Assembly: GCA_031769625.1 (NCBI GenBank) | Contig: JAUIMM010000211.1 | Coordinates: 10,001,001 to 10,065,000, forward strand | Reading direction: 5' to 3' | Origin: Taudactylus pleione | Taxonomy: Eukaryota; Chordata; Amphibia; Anura; Myobatrachidae | DNA length: 64,000 nucleotides | In this document: positions 1-11,498 of the stretch, piece by piece | How the letters are laid out: every line of letters begins with the position of its first letter | How positions within the stretch are numbered: position 1 is the first letter of the stretch | Notes under the pieces: generated by a model | What the model saw: the letters and a program-made list of their open reading frames with translations, nothing else | Databases searched by the model: none | Told to the model about the DNA's origin: nothing | Program-made: the position numbers and the translations under genes

Positions 1-29
1 GATGTCATTTAGTTCTACAGTATATTGGA

Positions 30-199
30 TAGATGTACTAAAACTTCTTAAAAGGAAAAATTAACATATTACCATAGCAACGGATTGGATTCTAGCTAAC
101 ATTTTCAATGATGTATCTGATAAATCATAACTAGAATCTATAGTTGCTATGGTCAACACCTCTGCTTATCCTATTTAGAAGTTTCAGTTAATCTACCAC
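30..199. mobile_element. MITE-like hairpin element (CCATAGCAACC family)
   Basis: The two halves are imperfect inverted repeats. CTAAAACTTCTTAAA on the left pairs with TTTAGAAGTTTCAG on the right, and ACCATAGCAAC pairs with GTTGCTATGGT nearer the centre. No coding capacity is seen. At least nine other copies or half copies of this hairpin type occur in the window. The exact ends are decayed and no target duplication could be assigned. Confidence 0.6.
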
Positions 200-394
200 A
201 TGCCTCCAGTAGTGGTTCTCGCGTTCCTGTGTTTGAACTCCAATTACACTGTATAAAACCACAAGTGCCCTGATTAATACGGTGGTAAGAAGATTTGCTG
301 TACTGCAAATAGAATATTTACAGAGTAAATCCACTTTTGATATTAATGGGGCACATATATCAACAACTGATTGCCACAATTCCCTGTTCTGCCG

Positions 395-520
395 GGGTCG
401 GGGAAACGTGGTTATTCAACATGTTGGACAATCTCGATTCCCCGATCCCAATTCGAAAACAGTCGGAATTGGCAAGTCGGGGATTTTTTACATGTTGAAT
501 TTCCCTGATCCGCAAATGTG
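395..520. repeat. Inverted-repeat element, unassigned
   Basis: TTCAACATGT near 417 is matched by ACATGTTGAA near 490, and CCCCGATCCCAATTCG is matched imperfectly by a CGGAATTGG...GTCGGGG arm, giving a hairpin of roughly 90 bp. It looks like a decayed MITE. The family is unknown and the boundaries are approximate. Confidence 0.45.
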
Positions 521-1023
521 TCGCCAATTATCGGTGGGCGCTGATCATCAGATCGTGGATTGGCAGAACGGGTAATCGGGCCTGTAGATGTATTGGTCAC
601 ATAACATTTGTGTTGTCAGTATGGTGTCCATTAGCACATTCCACCAAAGGCTGGAGGGAAGGATGTTGTAATGTGCTCACTCCTGTGAGTGTTTAATAAG
701 AAACCGTTATGTCCTAATTCAAAATGGCTGCATCCGCTATCAGGTAATATTCTATTATAGCTCTCCTTATAAATATATGTTTCCCACATTGGGTGCATTA
801 TTCTATCGCTGTCCTCTCCAGGATTAATTTAGGTAATAAATTGATATAATTGGCGTTCTGTACTTTCTGCCTAGAAAATAAATTGTAGTACTTTCAAGTT
901 TGCATCTTTGACATTTTTTTGTCACCTACAGGCACCAGTGGCAGCCATTTTGTGATCTTAAAAAATATATACAGGTATACAGCCTAGCCACTGAGGCATG
1001 AGACACAAATAATTGGAACAGAC
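521..1023. other. No gene or repeat recognised
   Basis: AT-rich sequence with only short chance open frames and no splice-like or repeat structure that I can support. Confidence 0.5.
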
Positions 1024-1026
1024 AAT

Positions 1027-1620
1027 GGCCCTCATTCAGAGCCGCTCGTTAGCGGCAGTACGCTCGTTCCGAGCGATGTTTGCACATCTGCGCATGCGTA
1101 CGCTTTTTAGTACGCATGCGCGAACCAGTCAGTGCGGCCGAAAATCCTTTGTACGCTATATAGCGAGTGCCTGCTATTTTGAGTGACAGAATGAGGCGTA
1201 TGTGGGTGGTAACAGGGGAAGGTGCTTGAAAATGGGGAGTGGAGATCCGAACGCAGGCGTGCTTAAAGGTCAAAACGGGCGTTTTATGGGTGTGTATATT
1301 TAAAACAGCAGCGTCATTGACCACGTCACTGGGTTATTTTATAGCCAGAACTGCACGCAAATTTGTGGTAGCAAACACCAACCACAAGAATAGCGAGCAG
1401 TTCATACGCTGGTCGATGTACTCGATTAATCTAATAAATAGCGGACATGACGTAGGATGCGTGCGGCCAGGGGGCGTATTTAACAAATAAACGAGCGTAT
1501 GTTCGTTCGTTCAGACTTAGAGGTGTGAACACACTGCAATGTGCGTACGGATCATTTAAATAGCCACCCCTTGTTTTTAAACGAACGACCGCAAATAGCG
1601 TCCGGCTCTGAATGAGGGCC
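1027..1620. mobile_element. Non-autonomous TIR element, GGCCCTGATTCAGA family (type 1 interior)
   Basis: A 594-bp element with 14-bp terminal inverted repeats (GGCCCTCATTCAGA and its complement) flanked by a perfect 3-bp duplication, AAT, at 1024-1026 and 1621-1623. It has no transposase. The interior is nearly the same as the copy at 12346-12944 and differs from the hairpin-train members that share these ends. Three-base duplications occur in PIF/Harbinger and a few other superfamilies, but the target is not the usual TWA, so the superfamily is left open. Confidence 0.85.
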
Positions 1621-1623
1621 AAT

Positions 1624-2079
1624 ATTCTCTATTTATTCAGTGCATCTCATCAGCTTTATACAAGGGATCCCTTGTAAACATTGCACTTAGGTGCCACCAA
1701 TCAGCAATTAGCTTGTATCTATCTAGGTCAAGTCAGACAATGAAAGCAAGTTTCTGATTGGATGCTCTGATTTAGTACAAATGTTGCACTTTTTATTAGT
1801 ATTATGCTTCTATTTTATTTATAAGACAACACAAGGTTTCCGTAATGCCGTAGAAGGGGGATAAAACTGACAAGGGGAGAGGGCCCTGCTCGCACCAGCT
1901 TCCAATGTCTACTGTAAATCCAGTGTTAGAAAGTGAGACCTTCAGGAGGCAGGTATTATTGTAATGGATACTATGGGCTCTATGTATTAATGTACATAGA
2001 GCCCTAGTGCCTCATTTATGGTGCAGAGGATTTTACTGAAGGGAAAAGGCCGGCACAGTAGGCAAGTACTCATCTTTCG
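1624..2079. other. No gene recognised
   Basis: Plain non-coding DNA. No terminal repeats, tandem repeats or plausible exons were seen. Confidence 0.5.
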
Positions 2080-2087
2080 GTTGGTTA

Positions 2088-2431
2088 TAGGGATGGCCAT
2101 CGGTGGGGTACCCATGGATGGTTACCATCGATGGTCCCACTGGTGATTACCATCGTTGGCACAAAAATCATCTATGGTGAACCATCTATAGTTTCCACCC
2201 CCTCGATGGCCAACGCTGCTGAGCTAGGCTGGCCAATCAAAAATGGGGGTGGGGCTTAGCAGCCACCGTGGGCGGGGCTTAGCACGTCCTGTCAAGGAGG
2301 GGGGAAAAACCTCGGTTCCCACTCATCCATCAATGGCAGATAACCATTGGTTCCATCGATGGCAAAACTAGTTAATATTGGACGGCTACCATCAATGTTT
2401 TGAAATCATCGATGGCCCATGGTCATCCCTA
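2088..2431. mobile_element. hAT-type MITE rich in CATCGATGG
   Basis: A 344-bp element whose ends read TAGGGATGGCCAT and ATGGTCATCCCTA. It is flanked by GTTGGTTA (2080-2087) and GTTGGTTG (2432-2439), a 7/8 match typical of hAT 8-bp duplications. The interior is built from many variants of the self-complementary word CCATCGATGG. It has no coding capacity. A diverged relative lies at 3258-3564. Confidence 0.8.
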
Positions 2432-2439
2432 GTTGGTTG

Positions 2440-3249
2440 TTGTTGTAACTTGTTGCTCTTTCCTCCACATTTGCCTTGATATATGGACTTCTATATTTAT
2501 ACATAGTTTTTATCCTATCAAATCATGAGAAATCAGTGGCACCTTTATTTCACATGTCTCATTGGTACCTTTAGATCCTCGTTTACAGAGTGTACTGGAT
2601 GCACTGCGCAGAACAACCGATGGGGCATGATTTTCGCCATCTCTAAGCTGACGCAGCAACAAGTCCTCTCATGAAGCGAAAATACCCCCTGACAATACAA
2701 AACCTCTGCCCCTTTATCTTACAGTATATTATTAATCTTGCTCAGGAAAATGTAATCTCATTATCACCTTTTTTGTATGGCTCAGGAACCTAGGCACACA
2801 GGTACGCCTACAGTGCGCTCTGCAAGGAACGCCCACATCCTCCCAGCTCATTCCATCAGCCTGTGCAAGCCTCTCTTCCTCTGCAAAGGCAGCCATCTTG
2901 CAACACACACACCTGTTCTATGCCGGAAAGCTACACGCACTTGTGCAAATGGAGGCCCACAACTACCACAGAGAAGTTTGTGCTGCGTCTGTGACGGTTT
3001 ATTTTTGTGATGTTGAAATACGTTAGTTTATGTATATATTTGTGCTTTCTCCTGTAAAAAGGAGGCTCTCTGAGCTGTAATCTACATGAATATTAGTTCA
3101 GTCCACAAACTGTCTGTCTCCACTGTGGGCAGCCAAGTGTACTATATGGAATTACACTGTGATGTTCATATGGCATTGGAAAATAACAATGACTTACCAT
3201 GAAGCAACATGCTTGGACAATATTCTCATGTCTTTATTAGATTTTGGTA
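2440..3249. other. No gene recognised
   Basis: Non-coding. Only short chance reading frames are present, and no internal repeat structure was identified. Confidence 0.5.
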
Positions 3250-3257
3250 CTGGAAAA

Positions 3258-3564
3258 AAGAGATGGTCATCGACCATCGATGGTTAACAACCATCAATGG
3301 TTTTACCATCCATGGCAAAGATCTGATGGTTCTCCACCATCAATGGCTGTGAGGCGTGAGGCAGCAATGGATTTTTTTCTTGATGCGGGAGACACTGAGC
3401 ATAACCCAGCCCTTGGTAACCTGCTAAGCCCTGCACCCTTTCCTGATTGGTCAGCCACCTGCCGTTCCTCACAGAGGTGTTGCCCATCAATGGGTGCAAA
3501 ACTATCAATAGTTCCCAACTGTGGTTTCATTCCCTCAACGTCAACCCCCGATAGCCATCTATTA
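3258..3564. mobile_element. hAT-type MITE, CATCGATGG family (diverged copy)
   Basis: Flanked by a perfect 8-bp duplication, CTGGAAAA, at 3250-3257 and 3565-3572. The ends (AGAGATGGTCATCG and CGATAGCCATCTAT) are mutated versions of those at 2088-2431, and the interior again carries CCATCGATGG-like words. Small and non-coding. Confidence 0.8.
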
Positions 3565-3669
3565 CTGGAAAATGGAAGATAATTTTACTAGACCTTCACT
3601 CTTTTCATAACCTCATAATCAGTGGAGTTTAGTGAACAGACAAGCAACTCACACACACACACTAACACA

Positions 3670-3857
3670 GGGGGAGATGTATCAAAGAATGAAGAAGTGG
3701 ACAAGTGTCAAAGTTACCCATAGCAACCAATCAGCTTCTACCTATCATTTTATAGAAACTGAAAGTACTTGATAAAAGCTAGCTAGGAGCTGATTGGTTG
3801 CTATGGGCAACTTCTCCAATTGTCCCCAACTCTTTAGAAGGTTTGATATATTTCCCC
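3670..3857. mobile_element. Hairpin MITE (CCATAGCAACC family), interrupted at its right edge
   Basis: GGGGGAGATGTATCAAA at the left is matched by TTTGATATATTTCCCC at the right, and CCCATAGCAACCAATCAG by CTGATTGGTTGCTATGGG in the middle, so the whole element folds back. The Harbinger-like element at 3862 sits directly at its right end. Non-coding. Confidence 0.75.
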
Positions 3858-3861
3858 TTTA

Positions 3862-4675
3862 GGGCCATATTGTATGTGGAGCAAAAAGCCATTATCGGCA
3901 AACTTTTTTCGCCGATGACGTCATTTTCACCGTTTTCACTTTTCCCCTTATTCAATTTCAAAGACTTTTCGCAGGTGCGAAAAGTCTTTGCAAAAATCCA
4001 GGGAAAAGTTTTCACCATAGAATAGGTGGCGAAAATAAGTGCAGAATTGGGGTTTTGGGGTACAAACTAAAAAAATGTACCCTGCACCCCTTGGACTGTC
4101 CTCCAAAGGTATTATGTGTCCAAAAAAAATGTAAAAAGTTCCACAGGACACCCCAAAAAATGTACTTTCGTTTTGGGGACAAAAAAAAAAAATTGGGGGA
4201 CAAACTTTTAAACTAGCGAAATAGACTGTGGGGGGCGCGTCACCAAGTATGCCCCAGGTATTTTTTTGATTGCGGTTGGTAACGGCAGGTGGATTTTTAA
4301 CGATTTTTAAAAGTTTACTTAAGGGACTTAAAAATATGCCTGCACCTATTTTCATGTACCCCAAATTTGATGGGACTAGTTATGCTATTCTTCACCACTT
4401 TCTCAATATTGAGACCGTTTAAAGACCCCAAATACCTTTAACAGGGCTATTCAGGAGTACCCATAGTGATCCCCCAGTGCATCTTTTAGGGGATGACAGG
4501 CTGATTTCCCCAAAAATGACAGGACTTTTCGCTAATTACTTTTTCGCCGGGTCCCGTTTTCGCCTATTTGAAATTGAATACGCGAGCACACGCCCGATAC
4601 TTTTTCGCCCAGAAAAGCTTTGAGGACGGCGAAAAGTCTGGCAACGGACTTTTCGTCTCAAATTGAATATGGCCC
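3862..4675. mobile_element. PIF/Harbinger-like non-autonomous element
   Basis: An 814-bp element with ends GGGCCATATTGTATG and CAAATTGAATATGGCCC, flanked by TTA at 3859-3861 and 4676-4678. TTA/TAA duplications are the known PIF/Harbinger preference. Both subterminal zones carry repeated CTTTTCGC or GCGAAAAG words that could be transposase-binding repeats (inference). No transposase is encoded; the reading frames across it are short. Confidence 0.75.
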
Positions 4676-4678
4676 TTA

Positions 4679-5408
4679 GACTCCAACATTAGTAATAAAA
4701 CCCAAAAGGTATTCATGTACTGCCAGCAATGGATAAAGTACATGAAACATTTCTATATATTGCGTTCGCTTTTATGGGGATATTTATGAATTTTGTTACT
4801 TCTGTCAGGATCAGGATACCCCTCCCCACACTCTACATTTTGGGAATCAGGACATATACACGCTGCCTCAAAAATTAAGCGTAATAATTTTTTAAATGTT
4901 CGGCGTACCTACAACTTTCAAAGTTTAAGGTCACCACAAATTTCCCTCCCATCCCATTAAATACTTTCATGCAGTTGATTATTCAGGGGAGGGAAGAGGC
5001 ATTGAGAACAGCCTTGCCCATTGTACGCACGTGTGGCCTTACTTTCCCTAGAATATGGCAATTTGCTCTTCGCAATGCAGTGACACACCCATCACAAGGA
5101 GCCCACGCCCACATGACAAGGTGGCCACACCCCCACTCACAGTGTCCCAATGACAAAAATCTATGTTCAGAGGTATACAGCTCTGATTCACAGAACCAAC
5201 CTATTTGCCAGTACTTTGCAGTGAAAGGGCCCTCAACATTACATATAAAGGGAGTCCTTCTTTCTTGTTGATAGGTATGTTTCTTTCTTGGACGATTTGT
5301 AGTAAAGAAAGATTTAAGTTTATTCATATATTCTCGTCTTTCAAAACTTATATAGAAAAACTGTTTTATAGCAAGGCATGTTTAGACCAATATTACATTA
5401 CAATTATA
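4679..5408. other. No gene recognised
   Basis: Non-coding. A few short frames overlap on both strands, none with recognisable protein similarity. Confidence 0.5.
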
Positions 5409-5579
5409 GGGGGTATATTTACTAAAGTGCAGGTTTTTAGAAGTGTTGTTTCCCAAAGCAACCAATCAGATTCTACCTATTAGCTTCTAGAAGGTGCTAG
5501 ATAAATGTCAAGTAGAATCTGATCGGTTGCTATGGGCAACATCTCCACTTCTAAAAACCCGCACATTAGTAAATATCCC
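5409..5579. mobile_element. Hairpin MITE (CCATAGCAACC family)
   Basis: GGGGGTATATTTACTAA at the left is complemented by TTAGTAAATATCCC at the right. The arms contain AGCAACCAATCAGATTCTAC and its complement. About 170 bp, non-coding, folds back along its whole length. Confidence 0.75.
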
Positions 5580-5582
5580 ATA

Positions 5583-5927
5583 CTTGCTGACATTCAGCTC
5601 CCTTCTTCCGGGAGGGAGCTGAATGTCTGAGCACAGCGGGGGGCATGGCCGGGTTATGATGCTGCTTTGGGGGCGGGTCCACACGATCGCGTCATCGTGG
5701 CTCCGGCCCCTCTTCACAATGCCGAAAATATTGGCATTGTGAAGCAGGAGGCGGGGACACGATTCAGCGCAAATCGCGTCACTGGCCCCCTCCGCTGCGG
5801 GGGTTTCTGTAAGTAACGTGGGGGTCAGGCAGCAGCCGGGAGGCTTGCCTGCCTTTCCGGGGGGGTCGGGAGCGGTACCCGATATTCGGGAGGCTCCCGA
5901 CCAAATCGGGAGGGTAGGCAAGCCTGA
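5583..5927. mobile_element. GC-rich TIR-like element with internal hairpin
   Basis: A strong hairpin lies near the left end (GACATTCAGCTCCC pairing with GGGAGCTGAATGTC). Further inverted CCCGA/TCGGG and TTCACAATGCC/GGCATTGTGAA words follow. ACTTGC at the left corresponds weakly to GGCAAG at the right. It is a repeat by structure; the boundaries and superfamily are uncertain. Confidence 0.5.
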
Positions 5928-5971
5928 AATATCCCCACTAGGACTCTGCAATTGTGCTTTTAAATGTCTCA

Positions 5972-6170
5972 GGGGTCTATTTACTAAGCAGTGTTAGGAG
6001 ACAGAGTGAAAAGTGATAAGAAAGTGATAAGGTGCCAGACAATCAGCTCCCAACTGTCATCTCACAGGCTGTGTTTGAAAAATGACAGTTGGGAGCTGAT
6101 TGGCTGGCACCTTATCACTTTCTTATCACTTTTCACTCTGTCTCCTAACACTGCTTAGTAAGTAGACCCC
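5972..6170. mobile_element. Hairpin MITE (GGGGTCTATTTACTAAG family)
   Basis: Nearly perfect fold-back of 199 bp. GGGGTCTATTTACTAAGC pairs with GCTTAGTAAGTAGACCCC, followed by matching GTGTTAGGAGACAGAGTG arms and a CAATCAGCTCCCAACTGTCA core. The loop is only a few bases. The same family occurs at 9344, 25937 and, as partial or related copies, at 7362, 8620 and 59234. Confidence 0.85.
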
Positions 6171-6174
6171 ATAA

Positions 6175-7350
6175 TGTGCACCCATTAAGACATGAATGAG
6201 GTTCCAACAAGATGAAGATTAAGAGGAAAACAGGTATAATTTTAAACAGTTAAGAGCACGGTCTGTAAAGTGCATTTAGGCAGGTGTTTCAGGAGACGTG
6301 TTGCCCCCAGTGATTGTGAACAGCCCCCAATCATGTTGAGCCTAGCAAACATGAAAACTTCAGGTGGATGTGGGTTCAGCATAGCGAGTAATGATGCACA
6401 TTGGCCTGAAAAAGAAAATAAAAGTACGGGTTGTGCCTCTGTATTTTTCCAGGTCATAAAAAAACAAACCCCAAAGTGTTAATTATTACGTGTGCACATT
6501 TGTATTACTAATTTGCCTGATGCACTGTTAACATTTACTGTTCTTTAAAGCCAAAAAGGAAACAGCCCCTCAGCCAGCACCTGCCTGGCGAGCGCTAAAC
6601 GCAAGGCGAGAGATGGAATTAATCATTTTCCTTCCATTCAGCTACAAACAACAGCTCGAAAAAGCTTACCTAAGACATGAGAAAACACATCTATGGACTA
6701 TTATGTGGGATCAAAAGGCACAACTATAAAGAACAGAATTCCTTTTATTTCAAGTCCAACATTACTGAATGTTCTCGGCGAAGGCAGAAACCTGAGCCAG
6801 TAAAATTAGTTTCCAGAAATAAAGGCTTTTAACTATATTTATACATTTTTATTGGTCGGGGAAAGGTATTCGTGTATAGAGATGTTGCCATATAGCATAC
6901 AAGGGGCTTGCTCAGAAACGTGCTATAAAATATAATACTACTGTGTCTAGAGTGGAGGCAGCCATATTGTTTCTTAGTTCTTAGCGATTTCATAGGCTAC
7001 ACTTACCTGGATTGTGATTCAGCCCACAAATGGCGGCCTCCACATGTTGACTTTAAGCCGTGCAGGGCTTGATTCTGAGTCCGAAGGCGGCCACATGTCG
7101 TGATTGTTAGCTCGCTGCTCACGCGCCGCAGGCCACATTCGCAACGCTGCGAGAGCCGGGCAGCTCTCATTAGCTTCCCACTTGAATGGGCGATACTGGG
7201 TGGCCGTTGGCATTCATACATTAGAGCAGTGCCCCGTAGGCGTGCCGTCAGAGCTGCAAACTGTTCTGAATGGAGCATACGCACACTGCACGCCATTTTC
7301 AGTCGCAACCTCTGCACAAAGCATGGGCTAGGTGTAAGTGCTGCTACTAG
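6175..7350. other. No gene recognised
   Basis: Non-coding. The small frames near 7000-7370 overlap on both strands and have no recognisable domain. Confidence 0.5.
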
Positions 7351-7361
7351 TGATGACGATT

Positions 7362-7480
7362 GCTCCTAACTGTCGTGTTACAGGCGGTGTTTGAAAAATG
7401 ACAGTTAGGAGCTGATTGGTTGGTACTTTATCTCTCTCTCTCAACTTTATCGCCTTCCAAGGCTTTAGTACATCTGCCCC
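7362..7480. mobile_element. Partial MITE (GGGGTCTATTTACTAAG family)
   Basis: The core palindrome (GCTCCTAACTGTC to GACAGTTAGGAGC) and the right arm ending in a decayed TTAGTACATCTGCCCC are present. The matching outer left arm is missing, so this is a truncated copy. Confidence 0.6.
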
Positions 7481-8619
7481 TTCATCTTGAAGCAATACTG
7501 AGAGCCCTTATAAAGAGCAATAGATATGATTAAAGGAAAAGTGACTCCAAGCATATTTGCTTTATGGGATAAGAGTAAGCATCTAGTGCCTCATTACACT
7601 GGTAAGATGCACAGGTAGAGACGAGCAAAATGTTCAAAACGGTTCCTCAGAATCTTCGCCCCATTACTAATTTGGGTTACATTGGGTACCTTTCTCCAGT
7701 TCCTGTGCGTAATGACCTGTTCCATCATTGTGTCTGTACCCGCCGAACTGCTCTCTGGAAACACTTGTACCCAATATTGAGGGCACAGCAGAAAAATGAA
7801 AATAAACAGCCTGGCTTGCTGCTGTAGAGACATGCCTGAGAAGCACTGACGCAACCTAGAATGCTTACATGAAAGCTAATAAACCAAGGCCAAGTGAAAA
7901 GTGAAGGTGGAAAAACCATTTAACTCTTTTATGCAAGGCTTCATTTTATATTTGTACTATCTAAAACCATGTACTGAACACATTATTCCAAATGCATTAT
8001 TTCTCTGTATAGCTATAATTTACCCATATGTAACTTGCATACTACCTCCGCCAATGTGTAATAAAACCTGCTGGGCAATAGTTGATGGACATCTCCCTTT
8101 TCAAGTATTTTTTAAACATTTTATTCTATGGGGTGTAGTATCATGTGATAGCCTGCAGATGTCAGTGTTGTTACCACTGCTTTATCATTGGCTGCCACGC
8201 CATGCATCTGGCTCAGTGTGTTGTGTATGTTTGTATGTATGGGTATGTGTGTTTACATTTGCTTCAATAATACCACTACGCTACAATGCCATTAACTTGC
8301 CGTTGATGTAATTCCGTAATATATGGTAATGTGCGCATCTGCACTTCATGACTCAACATCGTGCAGGATGGAATCACCTGATAAATATGGAAGGACAGTT
8401 ACACAGACTGACTGCTCGTTCTGGGTATGAGTCAGGGGCGCACGTAATGTTGATGACGCACGGAAGCGACCGATGTTTTCAGCCTGCGCCAATGGTTACC
8501 ACTCTAAAGGGCAGATCCAATTGTGCGCAGACAGATGCAATTCCAATGGGTTTTTCAAGGAAACAACGGGAGGGGGGGTCATACATGGGCTTGTTGCGGC
8601 CATATTACTCTACCAACGT

Positions 8620-8737
8620 ACCAACCAATCAGCTCCTAACTGTCATTTTTCAAACACAGCCTGTAAAGTGACAGGAGCTGATTGGTTGGTACTTTATCTC
8701 TGTCCACTCTGTCCAAGACTTAGTACATAGACCCCCC
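8620..8737. mobile_element. Partial MITE (GGGGTCTATTTACTAAG family)
   Basis: ACCAATCAGCTCCTAACTGT and its partner AGGAGCTGATTGGTTGGT frame a short core, followed by a right arm ending TTAGTACATAGACCCCC. The left outer arm is absent. Confidence 0.6.
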
Positions 8738-9343
8738 CAAATATATTAATGTTGTAATGTCATAATTATAGACCCTAACATCACAACAATGCATTGGCCC
8801 CTACAAACTTCAGTGGCAGGTGTCATTTCTATCTAGATTTCTATAATGTCTACTCCAGCTATTTCTTCCCTCTCCTTTCTGTAGAACGCCATGAATGTAT
8901 GGGAGGGGCTGACAGCAAAGGCACAACAACAAGGAACCGCTAAAGTATGGCGTTATATAAAGTATAATGTAATTGGCAGCCTGTTACACTTCAGGGGTCG
9001 AAATTCTGGTCTAGTCTAGTCTGAGAGAAGACTAGTATATTATTAGCACATTGCAGGCATTTTATACAAGTGTTACATGCTATAGCAAACAAATCTGGCC
9101 ATAAAGCAGGAAGAAGCAGGAGGCTGCAGGTGAGGCCCAGATTGTCGCATGCAGTCCAAGAGCCGCCCATCATTGATATAAAGTATATACATTTCAGCGT
9201 GGTAGCATGCATGGTTCTCATTAGTAGCCCTCTGGTCACATCCAACTCATTTGCCTGTGTCTTCAGACCCATTCGCACAGTCATTGCTCTTTGTGGTCTG
9301 TGACGCCAGTGTTTGCAGGGTTAGAAGTAAAATAACACATTAA

Positions 9344-9807
9344 GGGGTCTATTTACTAAGCAGTGTTAGGAGACAGAGTGAAAAGTGATAAGAAAGTGAT
9401 AAGGTGCCAGCCAGAGCCTTAAGTAGACTTTTTGGTGCCCTGTGCCAGAAAGAGCATTGGCGCCCCCCTCATTTTTCAAACCAGCCAACAAAGGCCCATG
9501 GCTTCATGGGGAAGGGCCAGGGTAGAGACAGGATAGGCCAGGAGATGCTGGGGATGAAATAAGAGGAAGCTACAAGCAAAATTTATAATAAACAGAAATT
9601 TTACAGGCCTAAACAGCGCCCCCTGATCTGTGGTGCCCTGTGCGATGGCACCGGCCGCACTACCCTAGCTACGGCCCTGGTGCCAGCCAATCAGCTCCCA
9701 ACTGTCATTTTTCAAACACAGCCTGTGAGAAGGCAGTTGGGAGCTGATTGGCTGGCACCTTATCACTTTTCACTCTGTCTCCTAACACTGCTTAGTAAAT
9801 AGACCCC
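9344..9807. mobile_element. Hairpin MITE (GGGGTCTATTTACTAAG family) split by a hAT MITE
   Basis: Ends GGGGTCTATTTACTAAGC and GCTTAGTAAATAGACCCC are perfectly complementary and flanked by TTAA on both sides (9340-9343, 9808-9811). Without the insert at 9412-9679 it would be about 190 bp and close to the copy at 5972. The flank can be read as a TTAA or a TWA-type duplication, so Kolobok/piggyBac-like or Harbinger-like origin cannot be separated here. Confidence 0.85.
9412..9679. mobile_element. hAT-type MITE nested in a hairpin MITE
   Basis: A 268-bp insert beginning CAGAGCCTTAAGTAG and ending CTAGCTACGGCCCTG, flanked by a perfect 8-bp duplication, GTGCCAGC (9404-9411, 9680-9687), made from the host MITE. 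The CAGRGCCGTAACTAG-type end recurs at 17655-17940, which carries the same interior in the other orientation. Non-coding. Confidence 0.85.
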
Positions 9808-10032
9808 TTAACCACATATGGAGCCCCCACCCTCTAATAAATTTGAACATCTGCTGATTTCTCCTAATGCAATTTTAATTCAACTCTCATTAAGGTGTTA
9901 AAAAAAATCATTCTAATAAGGGGGTAATTATACTGTCTTTACTAAGTTTCAGATTTATCCATTTTATATCTTCCATTTCTCTGGGTACAGAGCACATTAC
10001 CGAGTCCATGCATTATCTTAAAGCTAATATAA

Positions 10033-10194
10033 GGGGAAGACGTATCAATTCATTTAAAGAAGACACGTGTAGGTGATGCCCATAGCCACAGATTCTAGCT
10101 ATTAATTATCTAGTTAGTACATTCTAAAAAATGATAGCCAGAATCGGAATGGTTTCTATGGGAAATACCAGCACTTACACGCTTCAGAAGTTTC
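10033..10194. mobile_element. Decayed hairpin MITE (CCATAGCAACC family)
   Basis: GGGGAAGACGTATCAATT opens the element. Inner arms CCCATAGCCACAGATTCTAG and its diverged partner pair around an AATTATCTAGTTAGTACATT centre. The right end is too mutated to place exactly. Confidence 0.55.
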
Positions 10195-10256
10195 TTGTAA
10201 GTAGAACAAAGTTTAGGAGTAGCTGAGGAAAAATGTTGCTGCCTTGATAAATACTT

Positions 10257-10760
10257 TGGTGGAGACTTATCAAAGCTTGGAGAGAGATAAAGGGGATATT
10301 AATCAAAGCCTGTAACATGACAGTTATGGTGCAAACACACGGGTACAATCTGCACAACCAGCGATATCGCTGAACGATTTCCCTTGAACTTTCTGTAGTG
10401 CTGGACAAACGATATTGGGTGTACACACCGATGGATATCTATGATAGATATCTTTCAGTGATGTCATCCTGCCACATCTCAGAACATGCAAATCGTGATG
10501 AAAATCGTCTAAGTGGGCCTGCATGTACGTACGACCATAGATGTTGTTATCTTCCATGAGGGAAAGTGCATCGTTGGTCGTTCGCTGCATAAAAATGAAC
10601 GATTTATCGTTGAACTATATTGTTATCGTTCATAAAAATCGTACCGTGTGTACGCACCAGTAGAAGCTGATTGGTTGATACTTTATATCTCTCCAAGCTT
10701 TGATAAATCTCCCCCTTTATCTCACTCCACTTTCTCTCCAAGCTTTGATAAATCTCCCCC
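10257..10760. mobile_element. Hairpin MITE split by a TIR element
   Basis: The left part GACTTATCAAAGCTTGGAGA is complemented by TCTCCAAGCTTTGATAAATC on the right. That right-end segment occurs twice in tandem (about 10691-10720 and 10732-10760). The element at 10327-10659 interrupts the centre. Confidence 0.65.
10327..10659. mobile_element. TIR element of the ACACGGTGCGAT type, nested
   Basis: TGGTGCAAACACACGG at the left is complementary, with mismatches, to CCGTGTGTACGCACCA at the right. ACGATTT/AAATCGT words recur inside. Flanks are TTA and GTA (2 of 3 match). Related elements with clean TTA or TAA duplications lie at 13643, 16980, 35817 and 56822. Non-coding. Confidence 0.7.
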
Positions 10761-10964
10761 ATTGTCCTGCTCTGCAAGTCAGTATACAGCAGGGTAAATC
10801 TAGTTACCAATAATTCTAATAATAAAATAACCAAATAACTCTATGATACAGTATAAATGGCTGCTGCACTATGATTACTTTCTTGATTGCAAAGCCCCCG
10901 CACTCACCATAGAAACGATGTTACTGGTTTTCCATCTTCACCTTATTTAAATCCATTGCACAGA

Positions 10965-11495
10965 GGGCCTGATTCAGACCCGCTTGCGAGCGCTTGCGAG
11001 CGCTTGCAAGCGGGTCGATGGTGCCCTAGTGCGCATGCGCACGACGGAGGGAGACCCGGGGAGCGACGGGGAAGCTGTCACTCCGGGTCTTGCACCAAAG
11101 GGGGCGTGCTGTCGATGTTGATTGACAGCACGCCCCCTTTGGTGGGCATGCTGGGGGCGTGGCTGCCAGACGAAGGCGTTCCCATGGGAACGCCTACCGT
11201 CTGGGTCCGGCCTCACTGACATCACTAGTGATGTCAGTGGGAGTGATTTGGGCTCTGATAGAGCCAAAATCACTCCAGGGCTTGCGGTCACCGAGACCCT
11301 ACTGCAGGGTCTTGTCGCAAGCCCGATGGTCGCGAAGGTCTTGACCATCGCGACCATCATCATGGACGCTCACATAAGCTGTGGGTGGTAACCCAAAGCT
11401 ATGCGAGCGTCCAAGAGGCCGCTCCAAGTTTAGGTAGGAGTGCCCTGATTCAGAGCGAGCGCTCTGGTCAGAGCGTCCGGCTCTGAATCAGGTCC
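10965..11495. mobile_element. Hairpin-train element (GGCCCTGATTCAGA ends)
   Basis: A 531-bp element with ends GGGCCTGATTCAGA and TCTGAATCAGGTCC and a perfect 3-bp duplication, AGA (10962-10964, 11496-11498). Nearly all of the interior is a row of separate hairpins. Examples are GGGGGCGTGCTGTC with GACAGCACGCCCCC, CCAGACG...AGGCGTTCCC with GGGAACGCCT..CGTCTGG, CACTGACATCACT with AGTGATGTCAGTG, and GATGGTCGCG with CGCGACCATC. No protein is encoded. Five other copies lie in the window. Confidence 0.85.
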
Positions 11496-11498
11496 AGA

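Noticed and set aside
7901..8311. 136-residue hydrophobic frame resembling membrane segments
   Set aside because: AT-rich DNA gives Leu/Ile/Phe/Cys-rich chance frames. No homologous family is recognised.
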